Source of the DNA: CAZLAJ01 sp964644605
Lineage (GTDB): Bacteria; Patescibacteriota; Microgenomatia; UBA1406; GWC2-37-13
Direction of reading: 5' to 3'
NCBI GenBank assembly: GCA_964644605.1
Contig: CAZXWS010000002.1
Location: 1-9,408 of the forward strand
DNA: 9,408 bases
Part shown: positions 1-4,897 of the stretch, piece after piece
Layout: each line of letters opens with the position of its first letter
Numbering within the stretch: position 1 is the stretch's first letter
Notes under the pieces: generated by a model
The model's database searches: none
What the model saw: the letters and a program-made list of their open reading frames with translations, nothing else
Told to the model about the DNA's origin: nothing
Made by a program: the position numbers and the translations under genes

Positions 1-700
1 ATATTAATGTATCTGCAATATATATCTTGTGAAAACACTTAAATAAACTGTCTTTTGAAGTTGGAGTGTTTGTGTCAAACTGCACAACAATACCATCTTT
101 ATTGTAAATTTCTTCATACTTCACCTGCGACAAAGAATTTAAGAAATCGTTGCTTTTTACACCGTGGTCTTTTTCACAATCCCTCGGCATTTCCCATATT
201 TTTAATTCAGCCCAAGCACTGTTGTTATAAGCTAAATCTAAACCGTCACATCTATACATAGTGCTCATATAATATTGTGGTTTGAAATCTTGAATTTGTT
301 GTGTAGGAGTATAGAACTTAACCCCAAATTTTTTTTGTATATATTCAAGTTCAAACCTTGTAATGGGCGCAAAGTTCGATCTCAAAAAAGGAATTGTAAA
401 TAATTTTTTTTCTTTGCTAGGATTGTAAAGATTTACAAGACTAAAAAAAATAATATAAAAAATAAGCAAAATAATGTACTTTTTATTTCCGTTGAAAATT
501 TTGGTTACAATTATGGGCAACAGTGGAATAATTAAAATTAGTAATGGGGGCGCATATGTAAAACCGCCAGCAATAGCTGCTAAACCAAGATCTAGGGGAA
601 CAAAAATCCGTAATACTGGAACTACAGTGTAGGGGATTAAAAGAAAAGAAAGTATAGTTGCTATTCCAAAAATAATTTTCGAGGAAATATTTCTTTTCAT
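1..700 (-). CDS. Membrane-anchored hypothetical protein, 3' end cut by window edge
   Basis: An uninterrupted minus-strand frame runs from an ATG at 700 to the window edge, 233 codons with no stop, so the true C-terminus is outside. Residues about 8-33, 53-72 and 76-92 are strongly hydrophobic (for example LLILIIPLLPIIV), suggesting three membrane helices. From about residue 95 the chain is polar, with scattered Tyr, Trp and two or three Cys, and probably forms a soluble domain outside the membrane. The start is supported by a TATAAT box at 710-715, nine nt upstream, followed by an AAGGA tract touching the ATG. I do not recognise a family and assign no function. That it is a real gene is likely because the frame stays open for 700 nt of AT-rich DNA with plausible membrane topology. 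It is the last gene of a minus-strand run following a decayed acetyltransferase. Confidence 0.75.
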   Translation of the reverse strand, partial: MKRNISSKIIFGIATILSFLLIPYTVVPVLRIFVPLDLGLAAIAGGFTYAPPLLILIIPLLPIIVTKIFNGNKKYIILLIFYIIFFSLVNLYNPSKEKKLFTIPFLRSNFAPITRFELEYIQKKFGVKFYTPTQQIQDFKPQYYMSTMYRCDGLDLAYNNSAWAELKIWEMPRDCEKDHGVKSNDFLNSLSQVKYEEIYNKDGIVVQFDTNTPTSKDSLFKCFHKIYIADTLI

Positions 701-709
701 TCCTTGTCT

Positions 710-715
710 ATTATA
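710..715 (-). promoter_or_regulatory. -10 box (TATAAT) for the membrane protein at 700
   Basis: A perfect TATAAT on the minus strand, directly preceded by TG, lies nine nt before the ATG at 700. No good -35 is seen. The mRNA would have a leader of two or three nt or none. Confidence 0.5.
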
Positions 716-841
716 CAATACAGACGAATTCATAAAACGCTCGATAATAAATACAATATACAACCTCGGGAGTTTGAAGGATTGTTTTAACACTCTAATA
801 ATTATAGTTAAAAAAATCAGCTAAGAAGAGCACTTAATCAG

Positions 842-1280
842 TTAGAAAAATTTAGTGTCACTTAAAGTTCTTTTCCCAAATCAATAACCCAGTCTTTCAT
901 ACAACGCTTTTGCTTTTGGATGTAAATTCGGGTTAACAGTTAAGCTCATTTTAAAATATCCGTTCTCTTTTACTATTCTTTCCGCTTATTTAATTAAAGT
1001 CGATCCAATCCCTTGATTACGTTTATCTTCAGATACGTACAGATCTATCCTATTAGGATAACCTGGGAACCTGATTCAGTAACAGATTTTTGTAGATTAA
1101 TAAATACATGAGCAATATTTGATTATCTTCTTCAACTAACAAGTAAAGAGCTGTCCCTTTATCCATAGCATCTAATCTTTTTAACTGAGTGTCATAGGAT
1201 TTTTAGAGATTCTTCAGTCTTGGTTTTTTTAACGCAGATAATTGAGGAATATCGTTGTTAGTAGCTATCCTGATGTTCAT
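842..1280 (-). pseudogene. Decayed GNAT-family acetyltransferase
   Basis: Reading the minus strand from ATG 1280 and switching frame gives recognisable GNAT segments: an N-terminus MNIRIATNNDIPQLSAL, then ALYLLVEEDNQI, then PGYPNRIDLYVSEDKRNQG followed by IGSTLI (the RNQGIG acetyl-CoA pyrophosphate loop), and LHPKAKALYERLGY, the usual C-terminal helix. These pieces lie in different frames and are split by in-frame stops: an extra A near CTAAAAATCC, shifts after NQI and before PGYPN, a TAA after STLIK and a TGA after ERLGY. At least five lesions in about 440 nt make it non-functional as read. The order of motifs and total length match a roughly 145-residue GNAT enzyme. It starts 19 nt after the AbiEii-like gene. 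Homopolymer sequencing errors could explain some of the shifts but not the substitution stops. Confidence 0.8.
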
Positions 1281-1299
1281 ATAGAGAAGTGCTAGATAC

Positions 1300-1953
1300 T
1301 TAACTCAGTATCTCTTTTTTTAATTTTTTAGCTTCATAAATAAAATATTTCTCACATTTTTCTTTATTAAAAACTCCTATAAATTGAGGATAATCTTTTA
1401 ATTGTGTTATCTCTAGGAAACGTGCTCCCAACGTAAGAGGATCGACGTGCCAGTCAAATTTAAATTTTGCTTTCATTATTAAGTTTTCTATCGTAAATGA
1501 ATATTTTTGTTTTATTGAATAAAGGTCTGTAAAATCTCGGCTTCGTGGTTTTTGGTAGATGGTAAATAATTTATTTACAGCGATATCGATTATACTGTCA
1601 ATTTGAACACCATAGTGATTCTCTCTTTTTTCTAACCTTTGAAATGGATAATATGTAAATTCAGTTTTAAGTGTGTGAGAAGAAAATTCTAAAAAAATTA
1701 AATTTCTATTAAAACTTTTTTGTATATCAATATTTTTATATTTTAAATCACCCTGTATAGATTTTAGCCAAATTATTATTGATTCAATCTCAAACTCTTT
1801 TTCAGAAAAAAAATCGAGGTCTTCTGAGAAACGATATGGAATATAGAATTCACATAAGGCAGTCCCTCCTGAAAGATAGAAATTGGATGAAGAAGAGTTC
1901 TTACCAAAAAGAGTTAAAAATTTTTCCTGTGTAGAATCAAAAATCTTTGCCAT
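1300..1953 (-). CDS. AbiEii-family nucleotidyltransferase, probable toxin
   Basis: A 217-residue protein with the nucleotidyltransferase signature of the AbiEii/DUF1814 family: the GGTAL motif at residues 29-33 and R41-x-S43-x-D45-L-D47-FF, where the two Asp residues are the expected metal ligands. A later segment with KLFTIYQKPRSRDFTDLYSI carries the conserved Lys and the RDxxDL motif. In the AbiE system (established knowledge) such proteins are toxins that transfer nucleotides, sometimes to tRNA; the substrate here is unknown. The ATG at 1953 lies 5 nt after the stop of a 64-residue ORF, so the two genes are probably co-translated as a toxin-antitoxin pair. The gene directly follows a tRNA-Asn plus small-ORF unit. 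It ends with TAA 19 nt before a dead acetyltransferase. Family assignment is firm; toxicity is inferred from the family and gene order. Confidence 0.85.
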   Translation of the reverse strand: MAKIFDSTQEKFLTLFGKNSSSSNFYLSGGTALCEFYIPYRFSEDLDFFSEKEFEIESIIIWLKSIQGDLKYKNIDIQKSFNRNLIFLEFSSHTLKTEFTYYPFQRLEKRENHYGVQIDSIIDIAVNKLFTIYQKPRSRDFTDLYSIKQKYSFTIENLIMKAKFKFDWHVDPLTLGARFLEITQLKDYPQFIGVFNKEKCEKYFIYEAKKLKKEILS

Positions 1954-1958
1954 TACAA

Positions 1959-2153
1959 TTACTCTTGTAACAATAATTCTAAATATCTTTTTTTCTGCGG
2001 ATCTATATGAAGACGCTTTAGATACTTTTTCAAATCGGAAGTGTTGATCTTCTCGCCATTTAAGCCATAGTTAATAAGCTGTTCTAATCGCCAAACAGTA
2101 TACTTTTCTTTATCTTTGCTCAAACTATGTGTGTCTACTGACCAATTGTGCAT
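1959..2153 (-). CDS. Small 64-aa protein, probable partner or antitoxin of the AbiEii-like protein
   Basis: A 64-residue charged, mostly helical protein with a conserved-looking WRLEQLINYGLNGEKI stretch around residues 21-36 and a C-terminal IDPQKKRYLELLL helix. I associate this kind of short protein with genes directly upstream of AbiEii-type nucleotidyltransferases, but I cannot name a family with certainty. The ATG at 2153 follows the 3' end of tRNA-Asn after only 4 nt (CACG on the minus strand), with no room for a Shine-Dalgarno sequence or promoter. Translation is therefore likely from a transcript shared with the tRNA, or from the leaderless RNA left after tRNA 3' processing. The stop is 5 nt before the AbiEii-like ATG. 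Its role as antitoxin is inferred from position and size only; unlike AbiEi it shows no winged-helix domain that I can recognise. Confidence 0.65.
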   Translation of the reverse strand: MHNWSVDTHSLSKDKEKYTVWRLEQLINYGLNGEKINTSDLKKYLKRLHIDPQKKRYLELLLQE

Positions 2154-2157
2154 CGTG

Positions 2158-2229
2158 CTCCCCCGCGAGGATTCGAACCTCGAACCTTGAAGTTAACAGC
2201 TTCCTGCTCTACCGTTGAGCTACAGGGGA
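2158..2229 (-). tRNA. tRNA-Asn (anticodon GUU)
   Basis: A full cloverleaf on the minus strand: acceptor TCCCCTG paired with CGGGGGA (one T-G pair), D-stem GCTC/GAGC with loop AACGGTA, anticodon stem GGAAG/CTTCA with loop CTGTTAA, variable AGGTT, T-arm CGAGG/CCTCG with loop TTCGAAT, and discriminator G. The 27-43 pair is a G-A mismatch. The anticodon GTT specifies Asn, and G73 and G34 fit known Asn identity. CCA is not encoded (GCAC follows). It sits 4 nt after the stop codon of the GIY-YIG gene and 4 nt before the ATG of the 64-aa ORF. A TAGAAT at 2238-2243 inside the end of the GIY-YIG gene could act as its own -10 box. Confidence 0.95.
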
Positions 2230-2233
2230 TAAT

Positions 2234-2470
2234 CTATATTCTAGTTGCTAAAAATCTTCGACCAAAACCGGTTTTGAAATACTTTTCTCGCTTCTGTGCT
2301 TTAATCTCCGTTAAACAAGCTTCATAATAAATTAAATCTAATGGTCTTCTATCTTTCGTAGACTCCACTTCACCATTATTATGTTGCAAAATTCTATTTT
2401 TCAGATTACTAGTACTACCTATATACAATTTATTATCAAGCTTGCTTCTTAAAACATACGTATAATACAC
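2234..2470 (-). CDS. Small free-standing GIY-YIG nuclease
   Basis: A 78-residue protein covering the whole GIY-YIG core and nothing else: YTYVL at residues 3-7 (the GIY position), KLYIG at 14-18 (the YIG position), the catalytic Arg at R26, HNN at 30-32, and the presumed metal-binding Glu at E50 within IYYEACL. This is the UvrC-like small predicted endonuclease type, frequent in Patescibacteria. It starts with GTG, six nt after TAAAAT at 2477-2482, suggesting a leaderless mRNA. The gene is bracketed by two copies of the first 33 nt of tRNA-Asn (2198-2230 and the interrupted copy 2483-2563), and its stop is 4 nt before the intact tRNA. This placement suggests that it belongs to a tRNA-targeting mobile unit, possibly as a homing endonuclease. 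A housekeeping repair role is the alternative. Confidence 0.85.
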   Translation of the reverse strand: MYYTYVLRSKLDNKLYIGSTSNLKNRILQHNNGEVESTKDRRPLDLIYYEACLTEIKAQKREKYFKTGFGRRFLATRI

Positions 2471-2476
2471 GATATT

Positions 2477-2482
2477 ATTTTA
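2477..2482 (-). promoter_or_regulatory. -10 box (TAAAAT) for the GIY-YIG gene
   Basis: TAAAAT matches five of six consensus bases and lies six nt before the GTG start at 2470. It begins at the first base after the tRNA remnant, so the promoter core would arrive with the inserted unit. Confidence 0.4.
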
Positions 2483-2563
2483 AGCTTCCTGCTCCCCGCC
2501 CGCAACGCCTGAGCAAGCTCATGCTTGCGATGGCGGGCTGGGTACCGTTGAGCTACAGGGGAT
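2483..2563 (-). pseudogene. Remnant 5' half of tRNA-Asn, interrupted in the D-arm
   Basis: On the minus strand, position -1 to A21 of tRNA-Asn (2563-2543) and G22 to U33 (2494-2483) match the intact gene perfectly over 33 nt in total, but a 48-nt GC-rich palindromic segment separates them. The match stops abruptly after U33, where the intact gene has the anticodon GTT and this copy has TAA. There is no 3' half nearby on this side. It is therefore a non-functional half gene. Confidence 0.85.
2495..2542 (-). repeat. 48-nt GC-rich palindromic element inserted in the tRNA remnant
   Basis: The insert begins and ends with G/C runs (CCCGCC and GGCGGG on the plus strand) and contains a nested hairpin with arms GCAAGC/GCTTGC around TCAT and a second set of CGCC/GGCG pairs. 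It interrupts the tRNA copy cleanly between A21 and G22 without an obvious target duplication. Its base composition contrasts strongly with the AT-rich surroundings. It resembles small non-coding REP-like palindromes; a similar GCCCGCC block occurs at 2735-2741. Confidence 0.7.
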
Positions 2564-2616
2564 TGTCCGAATTGTAAAATTGCTAATATATCCTTGCCAT
2601 CATCGATTACTGACGG

Positions 2617-2629
2617 GGCTACAGGAGAT
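2617..2629 (-). repeat. Possible third, degenerate tRNA-Asn 5' end
   Basis: GGCTACAGGAGAT here resembles AGCTACAGGGGAT of the two tRNA-Asn copies (11 of 13 positions), in the same orientation and 66 nt beyond the remnant. It may be an older trace of the same duplication process. The match is short and could be chance. Confidence 0.3.
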
Positions 2630-2730
2630 ATTTATTTTAAAAGTTCGTAAATGTAAGGTATATCTTACCAAAAAAGCTGGTGATAATAAATAGGAAGTTC
2701 AGGAGAGATCAAGAAAAACGCTGTCGCTAG

Positions 2731-2845
2731 ACCTGCCCGCCAGTGCCTTACGATAAAGGTACACGAAAATGTATAGGTGATCTTTACGAACCTGCCTAGG
2801 TAGGCGGGTGCTTCGTCCAGAATCTACGACTGGCCTCAGCATGAC
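2731..2845. repeat. REP-like intergenic block with GC-rich hairpin
   Basis: The block starts with ACCTGCCCGCC and contains a tight hairpin at 2791-2808, CCTGCCTA paired with TAGGCGGG over a 2-nt loop. It ends with GCTTCGTCC and TCAGCATGAC. Read on the minus strand this gives GTCATGCTGA near one end and CGAAGC further in, a combination I recall from dispersed non-coding repeats in many bacteria. GCCCGCC near its start can pair with GGCGGGT near 2803. Confidence 0.45.
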
Positions 2846-2924
2846 AGACAACAAATCATTACATCATAAAACAGTGGTGATGTTGGTCATTGAATATAAA
2901 TAATTGTGGGAGTATGCTACTTTT

Positions 2925-3290
2925 ATGAACAAACTATTATTAAAAGACGGATTGGGTTGGGGATTTGGGTTATGGTTAATTGGGTATATTTTGGGAATTG
3001 TTTTTTTTATGCTTGTCCCAAAAAACTTAATTGGCTGGACTATTATGCCGATAGGTATTGCGATGACTATATATATTTTGCTCAAACGTGTTAAAAAAAA
3101 TAAATTTGATTATTATGTGAAGATTGCAGTGATATGGACAGTCATAGCTGTTGTATGTGATTATTTATTTTTAGTGAAAGTATTTAAGCCCGAAGATGGC
3201 TATTATAAACTTGATGTATATATCTACTATATCGTTACATTCATTCTCCCACTTATTGTAGGATGGCGAAGAAATATTGCAAAAAAATAA
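2925..3290 (+). CDS. Four-helix membrane protein of unknown function
   Basis: A 121-residue hydrophobic protein with four likely membrane helices at about residues 10-32, 36-53, 66-86 and 97-115, joined by short basic loops (LKRVKKNKF between helices 2 and 3). No charged or catalytic motif stands out, and I recognise no named family, although a GLWLIGYILGIVFFMLVP-like start is the sort of conserved small membrane protein seen in Patescibacteria. I chose the ATG at 2925 over the TTG at 2904: a TATGCT box lies six nt upstream, matching the leaderless spacing of other genes here, and GGGAG at 2908-2912 could alternatively act as a distant Shine-Dalgarno. The gene ends 2 nt before the end of a convergent VOC-family gene, so the two transcripts must overlap at their 3' ends. 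Confidence 0.75.
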   Translation: MNKLLLKDGLGWGFGLWLIGYILGIVFFMLVPKNLIGWTIMPIGIAMTIYILLKRVKKNKFDYYVKIAVIWTVIAVVCDYLFLVKVFKPEDGYYKLDVYIYYIVTFILPLIVGWRRNIAKK

Positions 3291-3292
3291 TT

Positions 3293-3778
3293 TTATTTAC
3301 CGTCTGCTGCGTCCTTCATTTTTTGAATATCTATTTTTTTCATTGAGAGCATAGCTTGCATAGCGCGCCCCACTCTTTCCGGATCTTTATCACCCAGCAA
3401 TTCACCCAGCTGCTTTGGAATTATTTGCCATGATAACCCATATTTATCTTTTAACCACCCACACTGTTCGGCTTCTGGATGTGCGGATAATGCCTCCCAA
3501 TACTTATCAACTTCCTCTTGCGTGTCACAACTCACCGCGAACGATACAGCTTCAGTAAATTTAAAAACAGGACCACCATTTAATGCAGTAAAATCCTGCC
3601 CATCTAATTGAAACGCTACAGTCATAGCTGAACCTTCAGGCCTGCCGGAAGCTTCTGCACCAGCTTTGTCATAGCGGGCAACACTCAGAATCTTTGAATT
3701 TGGAAATAAGGAAGTATAAAACTCAGCTGCTTCCTCAGCTTGGTTATCGAACCAAAGAAATGGTGTTATTTTTTGCAT
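3293..3778 (-). CDS. VOC-superfamily PhnB-like (3-demethylubiquinone methyltransferase-like) protein
   Basis: A 161-residue glyoxalase-fold protein of the PhnB/3-dmu-9_3-mt type. Diagnostic segments are the N-terminal ITPFLWFDNQAEEAAEFYTS, the central FKFTEAVSFAVSCDTQEEVD, and the C-terminal WLKDKYGLSWQIIPKQLGEL, followed by a KxxDIxKMKDA tail. The family name is historical: most members are not shown to methylate quinones, and many are of unknown activity, so the substrate is left open. The ATG at 3778 is preferred to the TTG at 3793 because TTG lies upstream of a good promoter core: TACAAT at 3784-3789 with TG one nt before it, five nt from the ATG. The gene looks somewhat richer in GC than its neighbours and shares its upstream region with a divergent toxin-antitoxin operon, which fits acquisition by transfer, though this is only suggestive. 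Confidence 0.88.
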   Translation of the reverse strand: MQKITPFLWFDNQAEEAAEFYTSLFPNSKILSVARYDKAGAEASGRPEGSAMTVAFQLDGQDFTALNGGPVFKFTEAVSFAVSCDTQEEVDKYWEALSAHPEAEQCGWLKDKYGLSWQIIPKQLGELLGDKDPERVGRAMQAMLSMKKIDIQKMKDAADGK

Positions 3779-3783
3779 ATTTA

Positions 3784-3792
3784 ATTGTATCA
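3784..3792 (-). promoter_or_regulatory. Extended -10 promoter (TGaTACAAT) of the VOC gene
   Basis: On the minus strand TG, one base, then TACAAT lies five nt before the ATG at 3778. No clear -35. The spacing implies transcription begins at or next to the start codon. Confidence 0.5.
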
Positions 3793-3805
3793 AATATATG
3801 TAAAC

Positions 3806-3834
3806 TTGACTATATGTACAAAACTATGTACAAT
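3806..3834 (+). promoter_or_regulatory. Sigma-70 promoter and TGTACA operator of the toxin-antitoxin operon
   Basis: TTGACT (3806-3811) and TACAAT (3829-3834) are separated by exactly 17 nt, the best promoter in the window. The start codon at 3841 begins six nt after the -10 box, so the mRNA is probably leaderless. Two palindromic TGTACA sites at 3815-3820 and 3827-3832, 12 bp apart, lie in the spacer and over the -10 box. Paired TGTACA cores at this spacing are the operator described for yefM-yoeB (established knowledge), so repression by the antitoxin is likely. Confidence 0.8.
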
Positions 3835-3840
3835 AGATGC

Positions 3841-4101
3841 ATGACAACAATTAATCACCTACCAATATCAGATGCACGATCGCGTTTACCTGAAATTGTC
3901 GAAAATGTCGATAAGTATTCAGAGCGTGTAATCATTACTGTAAACGGAAAACCAAAAGCTACATTAGTAAGTTTTGAAGAACTAGAGGCGTTGGAAGAAA
4001 CGGCAAAAATAATGACAATTCCGAACATTGCAGAAGATATAAAAAAAAGCAAAGAACAAATAAAAAAAGGCAACTATATTTCTTTATCGGAATTAAAATA
4101 A
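3841..4101 (+). CDS. Phd/YefM-family antitoxin
   Basis: An 86-residue antitoxin. The N-terminal half (INHLPISDARSRLPEIVENV, then VIITVNGKPKATLVSFEELE) is the typical YefM/Phd fold that dimerises and binds the operator; the C-terminal part (about 55-86) is charged and probably disordered until it wraps the toxin. The ATG at 3841 is preferred over upstream in-frame codons because it sits six nt behind the -10 box of a strong promoter and because homologous proteins start at this point. The toxin gene begins 4 nt after the stop, so the two are co-translated. Autoregulation is supported by two TGTACA sites overlapping the promoter. Family assignment is secure; that the locus is active as a toxin-antitoxin system is inferred. 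Confidence 0.93.
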   Translation: MTTINHLPISDARSRLPEIVENVDKYSERVIITVNGKPKATLVSFEELEALEETAKIMTIPNIAEDIKKSKEQIKKGNYISLSELK

Positions 4102-4105
4102 TTGT

Positions 4106-4354
4106 ATGGAGGTTATACTATCTCACGACGCTGCGAAACAGTACGAAAAATTACCTTCTTCTGTAAAAACTAGAATTCGTAAAAAGCTCCAATTATTAGA
4201 AGAGTCTCCATCAGCTGGAAAGAAACTTATGGGACAACTGCAAGGAATTCGGTCTTTACGAGTATGGCCGTATAGAATCATTTATGAAATTAATGAAAGA
4301 AAAAAACGAGTAGAAGTACATAAAATAGCACACCGTCAGGGAGTTTATAAATAA
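4106..4354 (+). CDS. RelE/ParE-family toxin
   Basis: An 82-residue basic protein with the RelE/ParE fold pattern: VILSHDAAKQYEKLP at the start, a helix pair rich in Lys/Arg, then LQGIRSLRVWPYRIIYEI, the conserved GxxSxRxxxYRxxYxI strand pair, and a C-terminal VHKIAHRQGVYK. RelE-type members cut mRNA on the ribosome using basic residues in these last two segments; ParE members instead poison gyrase. The conserved Arg in RVWPYR and the His/Arg in AHRQGVY favour the RelE-like mRNase group, but this is a family-level inference. Its length is normal for the family and it is intact. It lies 4 nt downstream of the YefM-type antitoxin. The next gene, a dCMP deaminase, starts 22 nt later with its own -10 box, so the operon probably ends here. 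Confidence 0.92.
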   Translation: MEVILSHDAAKQYEKLPSSVKTRIRKKLQLLEESPSAGKKLMGQLQGIRSLRVWPYRIIYEINERKKRVEVHKIAHRQGVYK

Positions 4355-4359
4355 CAAAT

Positions 4360-4368
4360 TGATATACT
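4360..4368 (+). promoter_or_regulatory. Extended -10 promoter (TGaTATACT) of the dCMP deaminase gene
   Basis: TG, one base, TATACT ends eight nt before the ATG at 4377. There is no recognisable -35. It supports starting the gene at 4377 rather than at the TTG at 4359. Confidence 0.5.
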
Positions 4369-4376
4369 TTAAACGT

Positions 4377-4841
4377 ATGAAAAAATCGAAACGGCCTACG
4401 TGGGATAAGTATTTTATGGCGATGGCTAAAGTGGCACGCACGCGATCAACATGCATTCGTTTAAAAGTGGGTGCAGTAATTGTGAAAGATAAACGAGTCA
4501 TAGCCACTGGTTACAGCGACACACCACAAGGAGTCACAAACTGTGGAGAAGGTGGCTGTGACCGCTGCGATAAACGCGAAAAAGGAATTTATCAAGCAAA
4601 TGAACAGAAAGATAAATGCATTTGTGTACACGCAGAACAAAATGTATTACTGCAGTCTGCATATCACGGCGTACCGACAAAAGACAGCACAGTGTACTCC
4701 ACTGTTACACCCTGCAATAATTGTGCAAAAATGCTCATTAATGCAGGAGTCACACGGGTTGTGATCAGTGAAGATTATAGTGATGATGAAGGGGTGAAAT
4801 TATTGCGAGTAGCTGGTGTTACGGTTGAGAAATGTAAATAA
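4377..4841 (+). CDS. Deoxycytidylate (dCMP) deaminase
   Basis: A 154-residue zinc-dependent deaminase converting dCMP to dUMP, the route to dTMP through thymidylate synthase. The catalytic zinc site is visible as H85-A86-E87 (in CVHAEQN) and P112-C113-x-x-C116 (in TPCNNCAK); E87 is the proton shuttle. A Cys-rich insertion (C56, C61, C64, C81, C83) precedes it, as in phage T4-like and ComEB-like dCMP deaminases that bind a second zinc. The N-terminal RPTWDKYFMAMAKVARTRSTC is also characteristic. Length is standard, and the ATG at 4377 gives the usual N-terminus. It follows the toxin-antitoxin operon by 22 nt but has its own extended -10 box. It converges on the exonuclease gene across two hairpins. 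ComEB-like is the nearest named group, but a competence role should not be assumed. Confidence 0.95.
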   Translation: MKKSKRPTWDKYFMAMAKVARTRSTCIRLKVGAVIVKDKRVIATGYSDTPQGVTNCGEGGCDRCDKREKGIYQANEQKDKCICVHAEQNVLLQSAYHGVPTKDSTVYSTVTPCNNCAKMLINAGVTRVVISEDYSDDEGVKLLRVAGVTVEKCK

Positions 4842-4851
4842 CCACCTCGTC

Positions 4852-4893
4852 CCCCGAATTCTCGGGGTCCATTCCTCCTTATTAAGGAGGAAT
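4852..4893. terminator. Double hairpin between convergent genes, possible bidirectional terminator
   Basis: Two stem-loops in tandem: CCCCGA/TCGGGG around ATTC (4852-4867), and an 11-bp perfect stem (4871-4881 with 4883-4893) whose arms contain CCTCC and GGAGG. They fill the 56-nt gap between the ends of the dCMP deaminase and the exonuclease genes. No T-tract follows on either strand, so they may instead stabilise both 3' ends. Confidence 0.6.
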
Positions 4894-4897
4894 GCGA

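Larger units (their letters stand above)
2198..2482 (-). mobile_element. Putative GIY-YIG unit inserted in the tRNA-Asn anticodon loop
   Basis: On the minus strand, a tRNA-Asn 5' half ends exactly at U33 (position 2483), then comes TAAAAT, the GIY-YIG gene, 4 nt, and a complete tRNA-Asn. The 285 bp from 2482 down to 2198 can be read as an inserted unit carrying the nuclease plus a replacement tRNA 5' half that rejoins the resident 3' half at the anticodon. The repeated 33 nt are identical once a 48-nt insert in the remnant is removed, so the event looks recent. The order is seen directly; mobility is inferred. A simple local duplication that trapped the GIY-YIG gene is the alternative. Confidence 0.45.
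2564..2924. other. Gene-poor spacer with palindromic repeats
   Basis: This stretch contains no convincing ORF. It holds a weak hairpin GTAAG/CTTAC near 2653, the GC-rich repeat block 2731-2845, and the upstream region of the membrane protein gene at 2925. Confidence 0.6.

Noticed and set aside
55..261. Plus-strand 68-codon open frame
   Set aside because: It is antisense to the continuous minus-strand membrane-protein frame and has no start signal or recognisable product.
2543..2563. A second working tRNA-Asn
   Set aside because: Only the 5' half is present, it is broken in the D-arm, and no 3' half follows.
2864..3085. Minus-strand 73-codon frame over the membrane-protein gene
   Set aside because: Low-complexity mirror of the four-helix protein, without promoter or family features.
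3806..3840. A long regulatory 5' leader or riboswitch upstream of the antitoxin
   Set aside because: The promoter places the transcript start at the ATG, leaving no room for a leader.
4871..4893. CCTCC/GGAGG stem read as a ribosome-binding or anti-SD switch
   Set aside because: It lies between the ends of convergent genes, so no start codon follows on either strand.
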